This document shows positions 55,794-64,000 of a DNA stretch of 64,000 bases, piece by piece. The position numbers were made by a program, and so were the translations under genes. The number at the start of each line of letters is the position of its first letter. The stretch's first letter is position 1. The notes under the pieces were generated by a model that had not been told where the DNA came from, made no database searches, and saw only the letters and a list, made by a program, of their open reading frames with translations. Source of the DNA: Gordionus sp. m RMFG-2023. Its lineage: Eukaryota; Nematomorpha; Gordioida; Chordodea; Parachordodidae. Location of the stretch: contig NC_088776.1 of assembly GCF_954871325.1 (NCBI RefSeq), positions 29,994,508 to 30,058,507 of the forward strand, written 5' to 3'.

Positions 55794-56187
55794 CAGTGGC
55801 GTAGCTACGGGGGTGGTTTTCGGGTTTGGACCCCTCCCAGAGCAAATTTTTTTTTAGATTATACGTTTAAAAGACTTAAAAGTGACTTTATATCAAATAA
55901 ATACCATTAATATTTATATTTTTCTGGATTTGATGTTTGTGGAAGGATATTATATTACTATTGAAATTATTCTGGGTAGTATTATTATAAAGAATAACAT
56001 ATTATTCATGCATTTAAAAAATATATTTATTATATATTGTCGAAGATGTGGTTATGATTTTTAAGATAAACCCGGCCGAAGGCCGGGCAAAAGGGCCGAA
56101 GGCCCGTTAAAAGGGGTCTGGATGCGAAGCCCCCACGATTTTATATGTATGGACCCCATCTAAGAAAAATTCCTAGCTACGCCACTG
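55794..56187. mobile_element. Nested hAT MITE, 394 bp
   Basis: TIR CAGTGGCGTAGCTACGGGGG at the left; right end CTAGCTACGCCACTG. The TSD CTCTATAG is perfect (55786-55793 and 56188-56195). It carries the GGCCGAAGGCCGGG hairpin also found in the 39996-41521 element, so both belong to related families. A 60-codon frame inside is not recognised as transposase. Confidence 0.85.
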
Positions 56188-56259
56188 CTCTATAGGTATC
56201 ACATTTATATTATAATATATAACCAGTTATTTTATTTTACAGCGTTTATTTTAAAATTA

Positions 56260-56805
56260 TGAAGAAACAATCAGTTATTAACTCTTATTTTAAGTTAAAG
56301 TTAAACAAATGTCAAACATCACCTCTACAAACTACTAGTAATACTACATCAGAAATTTCAGAAACTGATTAGACCGATTTACAGAAGATGATTTTAATCT
56401 TTTTTCATCTTTTAATACATTGCCCCCCCCCTTGACCCTGATTTTTTTTTATCAGATAAAATGACCCCATTGGAAACACTGCATCATGAAATGAAGATAG
56501 CAAAAGGATTGCTAGCTTTAGAAGCTAAAGAAAATATAATTTTGAAAATATCTTACATATTATGTATAAAAAAAAATATAATCATGCATTTAAAGAATTA
56601 TATAAATGCTACTCAGCAGCAATAAACGGCTTCTTGTGAGGCCTCGTTCTCTACATTAAAGAGAGTTTTATCGAGCAGTAGAAAGTCTATGAAGGATAAA
56701 CGTAAACAAAATTTAGTATTAATGGCGTATGAAAAAAGAAAGAATTTATCTTTTAGTTCATTTATATTAAAATTTAAAAATAAAAATCGTCGTATTCTAT
56801 TATAG
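56260..56805 (+). pseudogene. hAT transposase remnant (start and C-terminus)
   Basis: The frame after the nested MITE starts MKKQSVINSYFKLKLNKCQT, like the short basic N-terminus of the family. After a deletion come MTPLETLHHEMKIAKGLLAL and, at about 56634-56805, SCEASFSTLKRVLSSSRKSM then KDKRKQNLVLMAYEKRK. CEASFSTLKR corresponds to the (S/C)ERxFSxLKR motif of the hAT dimerisation domain, with E-A in place of E-R. The catalytic core is gone. Confidence 0.65.
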
Positions 56806-57010
56806 TAATATTTTGTTTTGTATATGCATATTATAGTATTATTTTGTTTTGTATATTCATATTATAGTATTATTTTGTTATTAAATTTTTAATAAAAATA
56901 GGAAAAAATTTCTATGAATGCATAATTATTTGTTTGATTTTTAAAAAATAGTGCCCCCCCCCAAGTAAGCACTTGGCCCCCCTAAGTGAAAATTCCTGGC
57001 TACGGCCCTG

Positions 57011-57660
57011 GGGGAAAGGCTAACATCATAAAAGTAATTTTGAATATAATTATATCATTGAACTCAGAATTAAATTTCCTATCCAAAACAGTTTAGATGT
57101 AATTTTTTACGTTTCCGGTTCAAAAAATAATTTTTTTGTCGCTAAATCATTTGAGGCGAGAGGCTCAAATCTTAAACGTAATTTTGAATATAATTATATC
57201 ATTGCAGAATTAAATTTCCTATATAAAACCGTTTAGATGTATCTCGGTAAGAATTATTGTTAAATTAATTAATTATAATAGTCTTTTTCTTATAATTTAT
57301 ACAAACTATTAAAAGTTTTATTTTTATTTTTAGATATAATAAGCTCGGTAATTTGCCTTGGAGCTTTTAGTTAGTCTCCCTCTTCGATAAATATATTACA
57401 ATTAATACATCTAAATGGTTTTTGATAGGAAATTTAATTCTGAGTTCAATGATATAATTATATTCAAAATTACGTTTAAGGTGTTAGCCGCCTTTCCCCT
57501 CTAAAATGATTTCGCGAAAAAAAATATTTTTTTTGAACCGGAAACGTAAAAAATTATATCTAAACGGTTTTGGATAGGAAATTTAATTCTGAGTTCGATG
57601 ATATAATTATATTCAAAATTACGTTTAAGGTGTTAGCCTGTATCATCTTAAATGCTCTCG
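57011..57660. repeat. R145 repeat units, direct then inverted
   Basis: Two units in plus orientation (57011-57240) and two in minus orientation (about 57405-57640) share GGCTAACA, ACGTAATTTTGAATATAATT, CTCAGAATTAAAT and TTACGTTTCCGGTTC, or their complements. The 57241-57405 centre is unique. After 57640 an inverted copy of the leader (ATTTACTTCTTTATCAAG) follows. Together with 55040-55393 this forms an imperfect foldback around the centre. Confidence 0.65.
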
Positions 57661-57799
57661 CAAACTAAAAAAATTTATGTTACTCATTTACTTCTTTATC
57701 AAGTAATTACAATATATTTATTATTAAGTAGTGAGTTCATAAATGCATTCTAAATATATTAATGAACTGAAATAATAAAATAAATTAACGATAAGAAAT

Positions 57800-58079
57800 A
57801 AAGCAAATTAAAAAAATATCAGTGTAGGACCCTAAGCGAGTAAACCCGATTCGCGAAATATTCCAATAAAAATATATGTAAATGTTATTATGTCTAAAAA
57901 AATTACACAACATAATTTTTATTTTAATGGATGGCCATAATAAAAAATTTACGTGATTTATGCAACTATTGTAAAAATGAATTAAAATTTTTCACCATAT
58001 ATAATATATTAATTTAAAAACCCTTTAAAGGAATTAAACGACAGAATTAAAGATATTACAATGATATAAGAGAATGAAT
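57800..58079. other. AT-rich interval, no gene seen
   Basis: No ORF or terminal repeat that I can support. Confidence 0.45.
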
Positions 58080-58440
58080 TTGAAATATAAATAAAAAATA
58101 TCCTGTAAATTTTTTTTAGACATAACAGCATTTACACTTTGTTTTTCGATAATTATTTTCTTATATTGTCTTTTAAATGACGCGTGCATATTAAATGAGT
58201 ATTAAATTTATATATTTCCAGAATAGGTTTTACTATGGCCTTTTCTTGGTCACTACCAAATATATTTTTAATATTTATTTTATTTTTTAAAAATGCAGAA
58301 TGTAAATGAGAAAAAAAAGTATGATATAAGGTCATATCAGAATCTCCATGCAAAATATTGGTCCTAAAAATATTGGGGATTCGTCTGTTTTATATCTCCG
58401 CTAAAATACTGAACAGGTTCGAGTCTCATGATTTTATGCT
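58080..58440 (-). pseudogene. MULE transposase fragment
   Basis: Minus strand: an upstream frame ends ESPIFLGPIF, and the main frame (58353-58153) reads MHGDSDMTLYHTFFSHLHSA, FGSDQEKAIVKPILEIYKFN and HLICTRHLKDNIRK. The pattern xxGPxxLHxxxxxxTYxxFFSHL...FGSDxEKAL...xxLxCxRHLxxNI is the core of Mutator-like transposases (MULE domain). The SDQE Asp is the expected second catalytic residue. One frame change separates the first two parts, and a weak continuation (SVNAVMSKKNLQDIF) can be read below 58150. This family makes 9-bp TSDs, as seen at 8636-9035. Confidence 0.7.
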
Positions 58441-58999
58441 TATAAAATAATATGTAAGTTATTATTAGATTTCAATTATATTCGAATTATTTTAAAGATT
58501 ATCATCAATCACATTTGATTGATAAGTGTCGGTCATAATTTTTATAAATTTTAGTATATTGTCATTTTACAACATTTTTTAAATATTTTAAGCTTATAAA
58601 TTTATAATGCTTAGAGAAAAATTAAATCCAAAATATTATTATAAATGAGACATCAAATCTGATATCATATTGGCAGTGCCGGCTACCCAATTTATGCTAT
58701 CTCCTTATAGATGTAATTTGAGTGAGACGAATTTTGAAAATATATTAATTGTGCGGCTTAATAAAAAAAATTTAAGTAAAAAAAAGGAAAATATTGTTCA
58801 TATTAAAATTAATCATTGATATACATTTTTATATTTATAAATTAAATATCTATATATATAATCACCGTAATCAAGAAATGAACGTTTTCGTATATCCTTA
58901 ATGTTAATTTTTATTTTTCCTATCAACTTTCCTATCTTCTTAATGAATAAATCGGTGGAGACTATATCTCTCTAATGTTAAATTTTAAGAAAATTTTTT

Positions 59000-59071
59000 G
59001 TACATAACGGGATTCGAACCCATGACTTAACGTTTTAAAGGCAATCATTCTTCCCACTCAGCCACCTTAGC
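59000..59071 (-). tRNA. tRNA-like sequence (degenerate)
   Basis: The minus strand reads GCTAAGGTGGCTGAGTGGGA (good A box) and ends with GGGTTCGAATCCCG (perfect B box and a paired T arm). The acceptor stem does not pair and the anticodon stem is weak. The A box is of the Ser/Leu type but there is no long variable arm. Possibly a tRNA pseudogene or the head of a SINE. Confidence 0.45.
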
Positions 59072-59289
59072 TTATTAAGGTCTTATTTCATTGGTTTAAA
59101 TTTATTTTCTTTCTATTTCATTGGTTTAAATTTATTTTCTTAATTTTATTAATCAACTATTTTTAATTAATGATTTTTAATTAATGATTTTTAAGAGGTT
59201 CACAACCTTTTTAAATTTACCAATTTTTAATCAAATTATAAATTATTTCTTACTCTGTCAAGTAAAATTATTCTATAAATAAAATTTAA

Positions 59290-59800
59290 TATTATAATTT
59301 ATTTAATAGAATTTTCCTCCATATTTCAGGAAAAAACAGTAGGATGAATCAAATATTTGAATTTGAACAAGTTAAAAATCTAATAATATGGTAAGAATGA
59401 ATATTATTAAATTTAAAATCAATTAATGTTTATAAGTTTAATTATGATTTGTGAGTGGTAATAATAAAGTAGTAAGTCAAATTTATTTAATAGAATTTGC
59501 CTCCATATTTCAGAAAAAAAATAGTAAGATGAGTGAAATATTTTTAAAATTTAATATTATTTTAGCATTTAAGTCAAATTTATTTAATAGAATTTTCCTC
59601 CATATTTTAGAAAAAACAGTAGGATGAAATATTTGAATTTGAACAAATTAAAAATCTAATAAAGAATGAATATTATTAAATTTAAAATCAATTAATGTAA
59701 AAAAACAGTAGGATGAGTGAAATATTTTTAAAATTTAATATTATTTTATCATTTAAGTCAAATTTATTTAATAGAATAGATATTGATAAATTGGTATTGT
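59290..59800 (+). repeat. Interspersed 'TTTATTTAATAGAATT' repeat block
   Basis: Four copies of TTTATTTAATAGAATTTTCC or variants (near 59300, 59480, 59580, 59763) and of AACAGTAGGATGA (59335, 59515, 59615, 59703), with AAAATCAATTAATGT between. A related word stands at about 60545 after the helicase fragment, so the block may be part of the same element. Confidence 0.55.
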
Positions 59801-60089
59801 ATGTCATTTCCAGAGTTCAAATATTTTTGTTGAGATAAAATTTTTATACTGGCATATTTTGGGGTGGTAATATGAGAGAAATGTATTGGCTAAATATAAT
59901 TTAAATTTATTTGTTAAAACTATTTATAATAAGTACTTAGGATTAGTGAGGGAGGTTAATTTCCTGGCATGGGAAGATATTGATAAATAGGTATTTTAAA
60001 CTATTTGCAAACCCATATTGTGGTTGAGATAAAAAAAAAATTTACTACCATATTTTGTGGTGGTGAACGTATATTTTTCATAAAATCTT

Positions 60090-60530
60090 TATGTAAGGAA
60101 TCCTGTTAATGTTTTACAGCGACATGCATTTGATCAGGTTATAAAGGCTATTGCCGATACCTCAATTACTACCAGATTTTTCTATATAGATGCTCCTGAT
60201 GGATCAGGTAAGACGACATATCTTTATAATACTCTACTACACTATCTTAGAAGACAAAAAAAATGTCTTACCCTTTGCTACCACAGGAATATCCTCCATA
60301 CTTCTAGCCTGTGTAGATTGTCCTGGGTTCTATTGCAACGATTTTAATCTTCCATCTCCTGACCCTATCACTCAATCTAATTTATATGACCCAATAATAG
60401 AAGCAGATATCGCAATGGTAATGTTAGACAATTTAAATGTTTTACAGCGACATGCGTTTGATTAGGTTATCCAGGCTATTAAACCTCAATTACTACCAGC
60501 TATTTCTATATAGATAATGGAAAAAGAAAT
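60090..60530 (+). pseudogene. Pif1/Helitron-type helicase fragment
   Basis: A plus-strand frame reads LQRHAFDQVIKAIADTS, then FFYIDAPDGSGKTTYLYNTL (Walker A of the A-x4-GKT type) and LLHYLRRQKK. After a frame change it continues ATTGISSILLACVDCPGFYC and FNLPSPDPI (motif Ia region). This is the start of the Pif1-like helicase carried by Helitrons and found in host PIF1. The opening LNVLQRHAFD segment recurs about 330 bp later (60434-60515), a partial duplication with a stop. No Rep/HUH domain and no Helitron ends were found, so the link to Helitrons is inferred. Confidence 0.6.
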
Positions 60531-60902
60531 ACTTTCAATCTCCTTATTTAATGGAATTTCCTTCCAAATTTTAGAAAATTCACTGAATGTTTACTTTATT
60601 TAATAAAAAAAAAATTCCTGTAATAGTTCATGATTTTTTTATTCCTGTCATTCTTGATGGGTTATCAACTAGTTATTTTATAATGTGCAATTAATAAAAA
60701 TGAAGGTTTTATATATGTGTTTTTTAAATTAATGATAAAATAAAAATATATTTTCCCTATACATAATTCGAATGTAGGTTTGAATACAAAAGTGTTCAAA
60801 CCGGTTTTTAGAGGTTCGAACCGAACCTGATCCTAGAACCCTAATTTTTATCCGAACATGAACACGAACCGAACAGATATTCGCTTCATTGGATCCCTGT
60901 TT
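60531..60902. other. Interval with a lone GTTCGAACC-type element end
   Basis: GTTCAAACCGG, GGTTCGAACCGAACC and CGAACACGAACC-like words at 60780-60880 end in GGATCCCTG, resembling the ends of the 50356-51065 element. No partner end was found. Otherwise AT-rich with no gene. Confidence 0.35.
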
Positions 60903-62185
60903 ACAATATATATTTTTACCTATTTATTTTAAAAAAGTTCAAAAATTACGATTATGACAATTGTCACTTTTTTATGGTACATCTTCACTGAAATTTTAAT
61001 TTAACAGTTTACAATATATTTATTTACCTATTTATTTTAAAAAAACAAAAAAAAAAGTTCATATATGTAGATTATGATAATTGTCACTTTTCTATGGTAC
61101 ATCTTTACTGAAATTTTAATTTAACATGTTTACAATATATATTTTTACCCATTTGCTTTAAAAAAATTAAAAAGTTAAAAAATAACGATTATAACAATTG
61201 TCACTTTTCTATGGTACATTTTCACTGAAATTTTAATTTAACTTGTTTACAATATATATTTTTACCCATTTGCTTCAAAAAAGTTCAAAAATAACGATTA
61301 TGACAATTGTCACTTTTCTATGGTACATCATTATTGAAATTTTAATTTAACATGTTTACAATATATATTTTTACCCATTTGCTTTAAAAAAATTCACAAA
61401 TAACGATTATGACAATTGTCATTTTTCTATGATACATCTTCACTGAAATTTTAATTTAACTTGTTTACACTATATATTTTTACCCATTTACTTAAAAAAA
61501 TTCAAAAAAGTTCAAAAATAACGATTATGACAATTGTCACATTTCTAACATCTTTACTGAAATTATAATTTAACATGTTTACAATATATAATTTTACCCA
61601 TTTGCTTTAAAAAAATTCAAAAAAGTTCAAAATAACGATTATGGCAATTGTCACTTTTCTCTGGTACATCTTTACTGAAATTTTAATTAAACATGTTTAG
61701 AATTTATATTTTTACCCATTTGCTTTGAAAAAATTTAAAAATGTTAAAAAATAACGATTATGATAATTGTCACTTTTTTATGGTACATCTTTACTGAAAT
61801 TTTAATTTAACTTGTTTACAATGTATATTTTTATCCATTTGCTTAAAAAAATTCAAAAATGTTCAAAAATAACGATTATGACAATTGTCACTTTTCTATG
61901 GTACATCTTCACTGAAATTTTAAGAAAACATGTTTACAGAACATATTTTTACCTAACTGTTTTGAAAAAATTCAAAAATGTTCAAAAATAACGATTATGA
62001 CAATTGTCAATTTTCTATGGTACATCTTCACTGAAATTTTAGTTTAACTTGTTTACAATATATATTTTTACCCATTTGTTTAAAAAAATTCAAAAAAGTT
62101 AAAAAATAACAATTATGACAATTGTCACTTTTCTATGGTACATCTTCACTGAAATTTTAATATAACATGTTTACAGAACATATTT
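60903..62185 (-). repeat. Tandem array of the TGACAATTGTCA family, about 117-bp units, 11 copies
   Basis: Eleven units each carry AACGATTATGACAATTGTCA or a one-to-two-base variant, then CTTTTCTATGGTACATCTTC and TTTAACATGTTTACAATATA. The palindrome starts near 60956, 61076, 61193, 61290, 61408, 61527, 61642, 61761, 61880, 61999 and 62116. The orientation equals the right arm of the inner foldback element, but the units differ from it over about a third of their length, so this is a sister subfamily standing alone. Confidence 0.8.
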
Positions 62186-62199
62186 TTACCTAAAAATAG

Positions 62200-62400
62200 A
62201 GATCAAAAGATATATCAGATAAAAAGTACATATAAAATAAATATATTAAAAATCCTTTAAAAATAATATATATTCAAAAATATTTACGATCAAAAGATGT
62301 ACCAGAAAAAAAAGTACGTAAAAAATTAATATATAAAAATATTTACGATCAAAAATGTATCAGAAAAAAAGTACCTAAAAAATTAATAAAAAAAAAATTA
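62200..62400 (+). repeat. Short tandem repeat, ~60-bp unit, about 3 copies
   Basis: Units contain TTTACGATCAAAAGATGTAC, CAGAAAAAAAAGTAC and AAAAAATTAAT, with decreasing similarity toward 62200. Confidence 0.55.
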
Positions 62401-62483
62401 TTTAAAAAATTTATGTTTAAAACAATAAAAACATTGACAATCTTAAAAATATTATTTAAAAAATATATCTAATAAAATCCGCA

Positions 62484-62862
62484 AGGTCTATAAGTCGAAA
62501 TCGAAAGGCTTGGTAATTCGAAAGGCTAAAAAATAATATTGAAAATAAAAATAGCAGAGAAAATGTTTAATGAGATATTTGATTGATTTATTGTTTTTTT
62601 AGAGAAAAAATATTATAATAACATTACATTATAATATATTAAAAATATGGAAATTTTAAGATCTTTTCAATTTTTTTATTAATTCTTTGAAATAATTTGC
62701 GGTTTTTAAAAATTAATTTTTAAATTAATATTTTTAATTAAATTAATAATTGGTTATGAATTTATATATTTAATAAGTATAAATATATTGTAATTACTTG
62801 ATAAAGAAGTAAATGAGAAACATAAATTTTTTAAGGTATTTTTAATTTGAGAAAGCATTTAA
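62484..62862 (+). repeat. Repeat R145 leader, copy 2 (with empty hAT site)
   Basis: Matches 55040-55393 in order and orientation (AAGGTCTATAAGTCGAAA, GATATTTGATTGATTTATTG, TGGAAATTTTAAGATCTTTT, AAGAAGTAAATGAGAAA). It runs straight into GAGGGGAAAGGCTAACATCT, where copy 1 has the hAT. Confidence 0.75.
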
Positions 62863-64000
62863 GAGGGGAAAGGCTAACATCTTAAACGTAATTTTGAATA
62901 TAATTATATCATTAAACTCAGAATTTAACCGCTTAGATGTATTTTTTTACGTTTCCGGTTCACAAAATAAATTTTTTGTCGCGAAAGACATTTATAGAGG
63001 AAAGGCTAACATCTTAAACGTAATTTTTATAATATTTATATCATTGAACTCAGAATTTAATTCTCTATCAAAAACCGCTTAGATGTATTTTTTTACGTTT
63101 CCGGTTCACAAAATAAATTTTTTATCGCGAAAGACATTTATAGGGGAAAGGCTAACATCTTAAACGTAATTTTTATAATATTTATATCATTGAACTCAGC
63201 ATTTAATTCTCTATCCAAAACCGCTTAGATGTATTTTTTTAAGTTTCCGGTTCACAAAATAAATTTTTTGTCGCGAAAGACATTTATAGGGAAAGGCTAA
63301 CATCTTAAACGTAATTTTTATAATATTTATATCATTGAACTCAGAATTTAATTCTCTATCAAAAACCGCTTAGATGTATTTTTTTACGTTTCCGGTTCAC
63401 AAAATAAAAATTTTGTCGCGAAAGACATTTACAAGGGAAAGGCTAACATTTTAAAAGTAATTTTTATAATATTTATATCATTGAACTCAGCATTTAATTC
63501 TCTATCCAAAATCGCTTAGATGTATTTTTTTTACGTTTCCGGTTCACAAAATAAATATCGCGAAAGACATTTATAGGGGAAAGGCTAACATTTTAAAAGT
63601 AATTTATATAATATTTATATCATTGAACTCAGAATTAAATCTATCCAAAACCACTTAGATGTATTTTTTTACGTTTCTGGTTCACAAAATAGATTTTTTG
63701 TCGCGAAAGACATTTATAGGGGAAAGGCTAACATCTTAAACGTAATTTTTATAATATTTATATCATTGAACTCAGAATTTAATTCTCTATCAAAAACGCT
63801 TAGATGTATTTTTTACGTTTCCGGTTAACAAAATAAATATTTTGTCGCGAAAGACATTTATAGGGGAAAGGCTAACATTTTAAAAGTAATTTTTATAATA
63901 TTTATATCATTGAACTCAAAATTAAATTCTCTATCCAAAACCACATAGATGTATTTTTTTACGTTACCGGTTTACAAAATAAATATTTTGTCGCGAAAGA
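62863..64000 (+). repeat. R145 tandem array (satellite-like), continues past window end
   Basis: The GCGAAAGACATTTA landmark occurs at 62981, 63127, 63273, 63418, 63560, 63703, 63847 and 63993: spacing 146, 146, 145, 142, 143, 144 and 146 bp. Each unit contains GGGGAAAGGCTAACATCTTA, AACGTAATTTTTATAATATT, ATCATTGAACTCAGAATTTA and ACGTTTCCGGTTCACAAAAT. The 62-codon frame here is repeat-derived. The array is cut by the window end. Confidence 0.88.

Larger units (their letters stand above)
55394..57010 (+). mobile_element. hAT element inserted in R145 repeat, 1.6 kb
   Basis: Ends CAGGGCCGTAGCCACGGGGG and (reversed) CAGGGCCGTAGCCAGGAATT; perfect TSD GGGGAAAG (55386-55393 and 57011-57018). G/C runs follow both ends. 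A transposase remnant lies at about 56260-56805. A smaller hAT (55794-56187) is nested inside. The uninterrupted paralog at about 62858-62870 has one GGGGAAAG, confirming the insertion. Confidence 0.85.

Noticed and set aside
1-64000. Bacterial-type promoters, ribosome binding sites or operons
   Set aside because: The sequence is eukaryotic; AT-rich hexamers occur by chance everywhere and cannot be called as promoters.

Overview
What this is. A very AT-rich eukaryotic window (by eye roughly three quarters A+T or more), almost certainly from an invertebrate animal. I find no bacterial-style operon, no rRNA gene and no intact host gene. Nearly everything recognisable is a transposable element or its wreckage: hAT, Tc1/mariner, MULE and Pif1/Helitron-like DNA elements, LINE fragments, Ty3/Gypsy-type elements, MITEs, and arrays of tandem and inverted repeats. 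The mix fits repeat-rich invertebrates such as cnidarians, hemipterans, arachnids or parasitic crustaceans; I cannot name the species. The only likely host-derived coding piece is an MA3-domain exon-like fragment at 11299-11643 (-). Target-site duplications (TSDs) and terminal inverted repeats (TIRs) were read by eye. || Layout. 1-4480: AT-rich, with a foldback repeat at 225-840. 4490-5620: LINE-like remnant split by a TIR element (4866-5350) that carries a tRNA-like sequence; a sister lies at 8636-9035. 8256-11243: element with 13-bp TIRs (CACTGTGTGACAA) holding a decayed gene of an unnamed animal protein family ('orphan family 1'), followed by the MA3 fragment. 12412-13721: hAT with a BED-finger piece. 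13881-15592, about 16430-16800 and about 20390-22540: three Ty3/Gypsy fossils. 22968-32707: a three-level nest, an old giant-foldback hAT-like element holding a Tc1/mariner-type element (24667-30633), which in turn holds a younger copy of the same foldback family (24855-28752). 33130-42000: hAT pieces, a decayed 'orphan family 2' gene (about 34980-35670), a long-TIR element (35853-39786) with a hAT inside it, a complete-ended hAT (39996-41521) and a hairpin MITE. 43314-52804: a long-TIR element carrying a second orphan-family-2 gene, split by a young, nearly whole Ty3/Gypsy element (43825-50281) and a small hAT-like element. 54290-57010: LINE tail and nested hATs. 58080-60530: MULE and Pif1/Helitron helicase fragments. 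60900-64000: tandem arrays (about 117 bp and about 145 bp units) that run off the window end. || How the parts relate. Insertions inside insertions give relative ages. Two related empty sites (near 62863 and near 52340) confirm two insertions independently. The MULE transposase fragment is a plausible source family for the 9-10 bp-TSD elements. The hAT remnants could have supplied transposase for the many 8-bp-TSD elements without genes. The most novel content is the pair of TIR-bounded elements that carry the two unnamed protein families.
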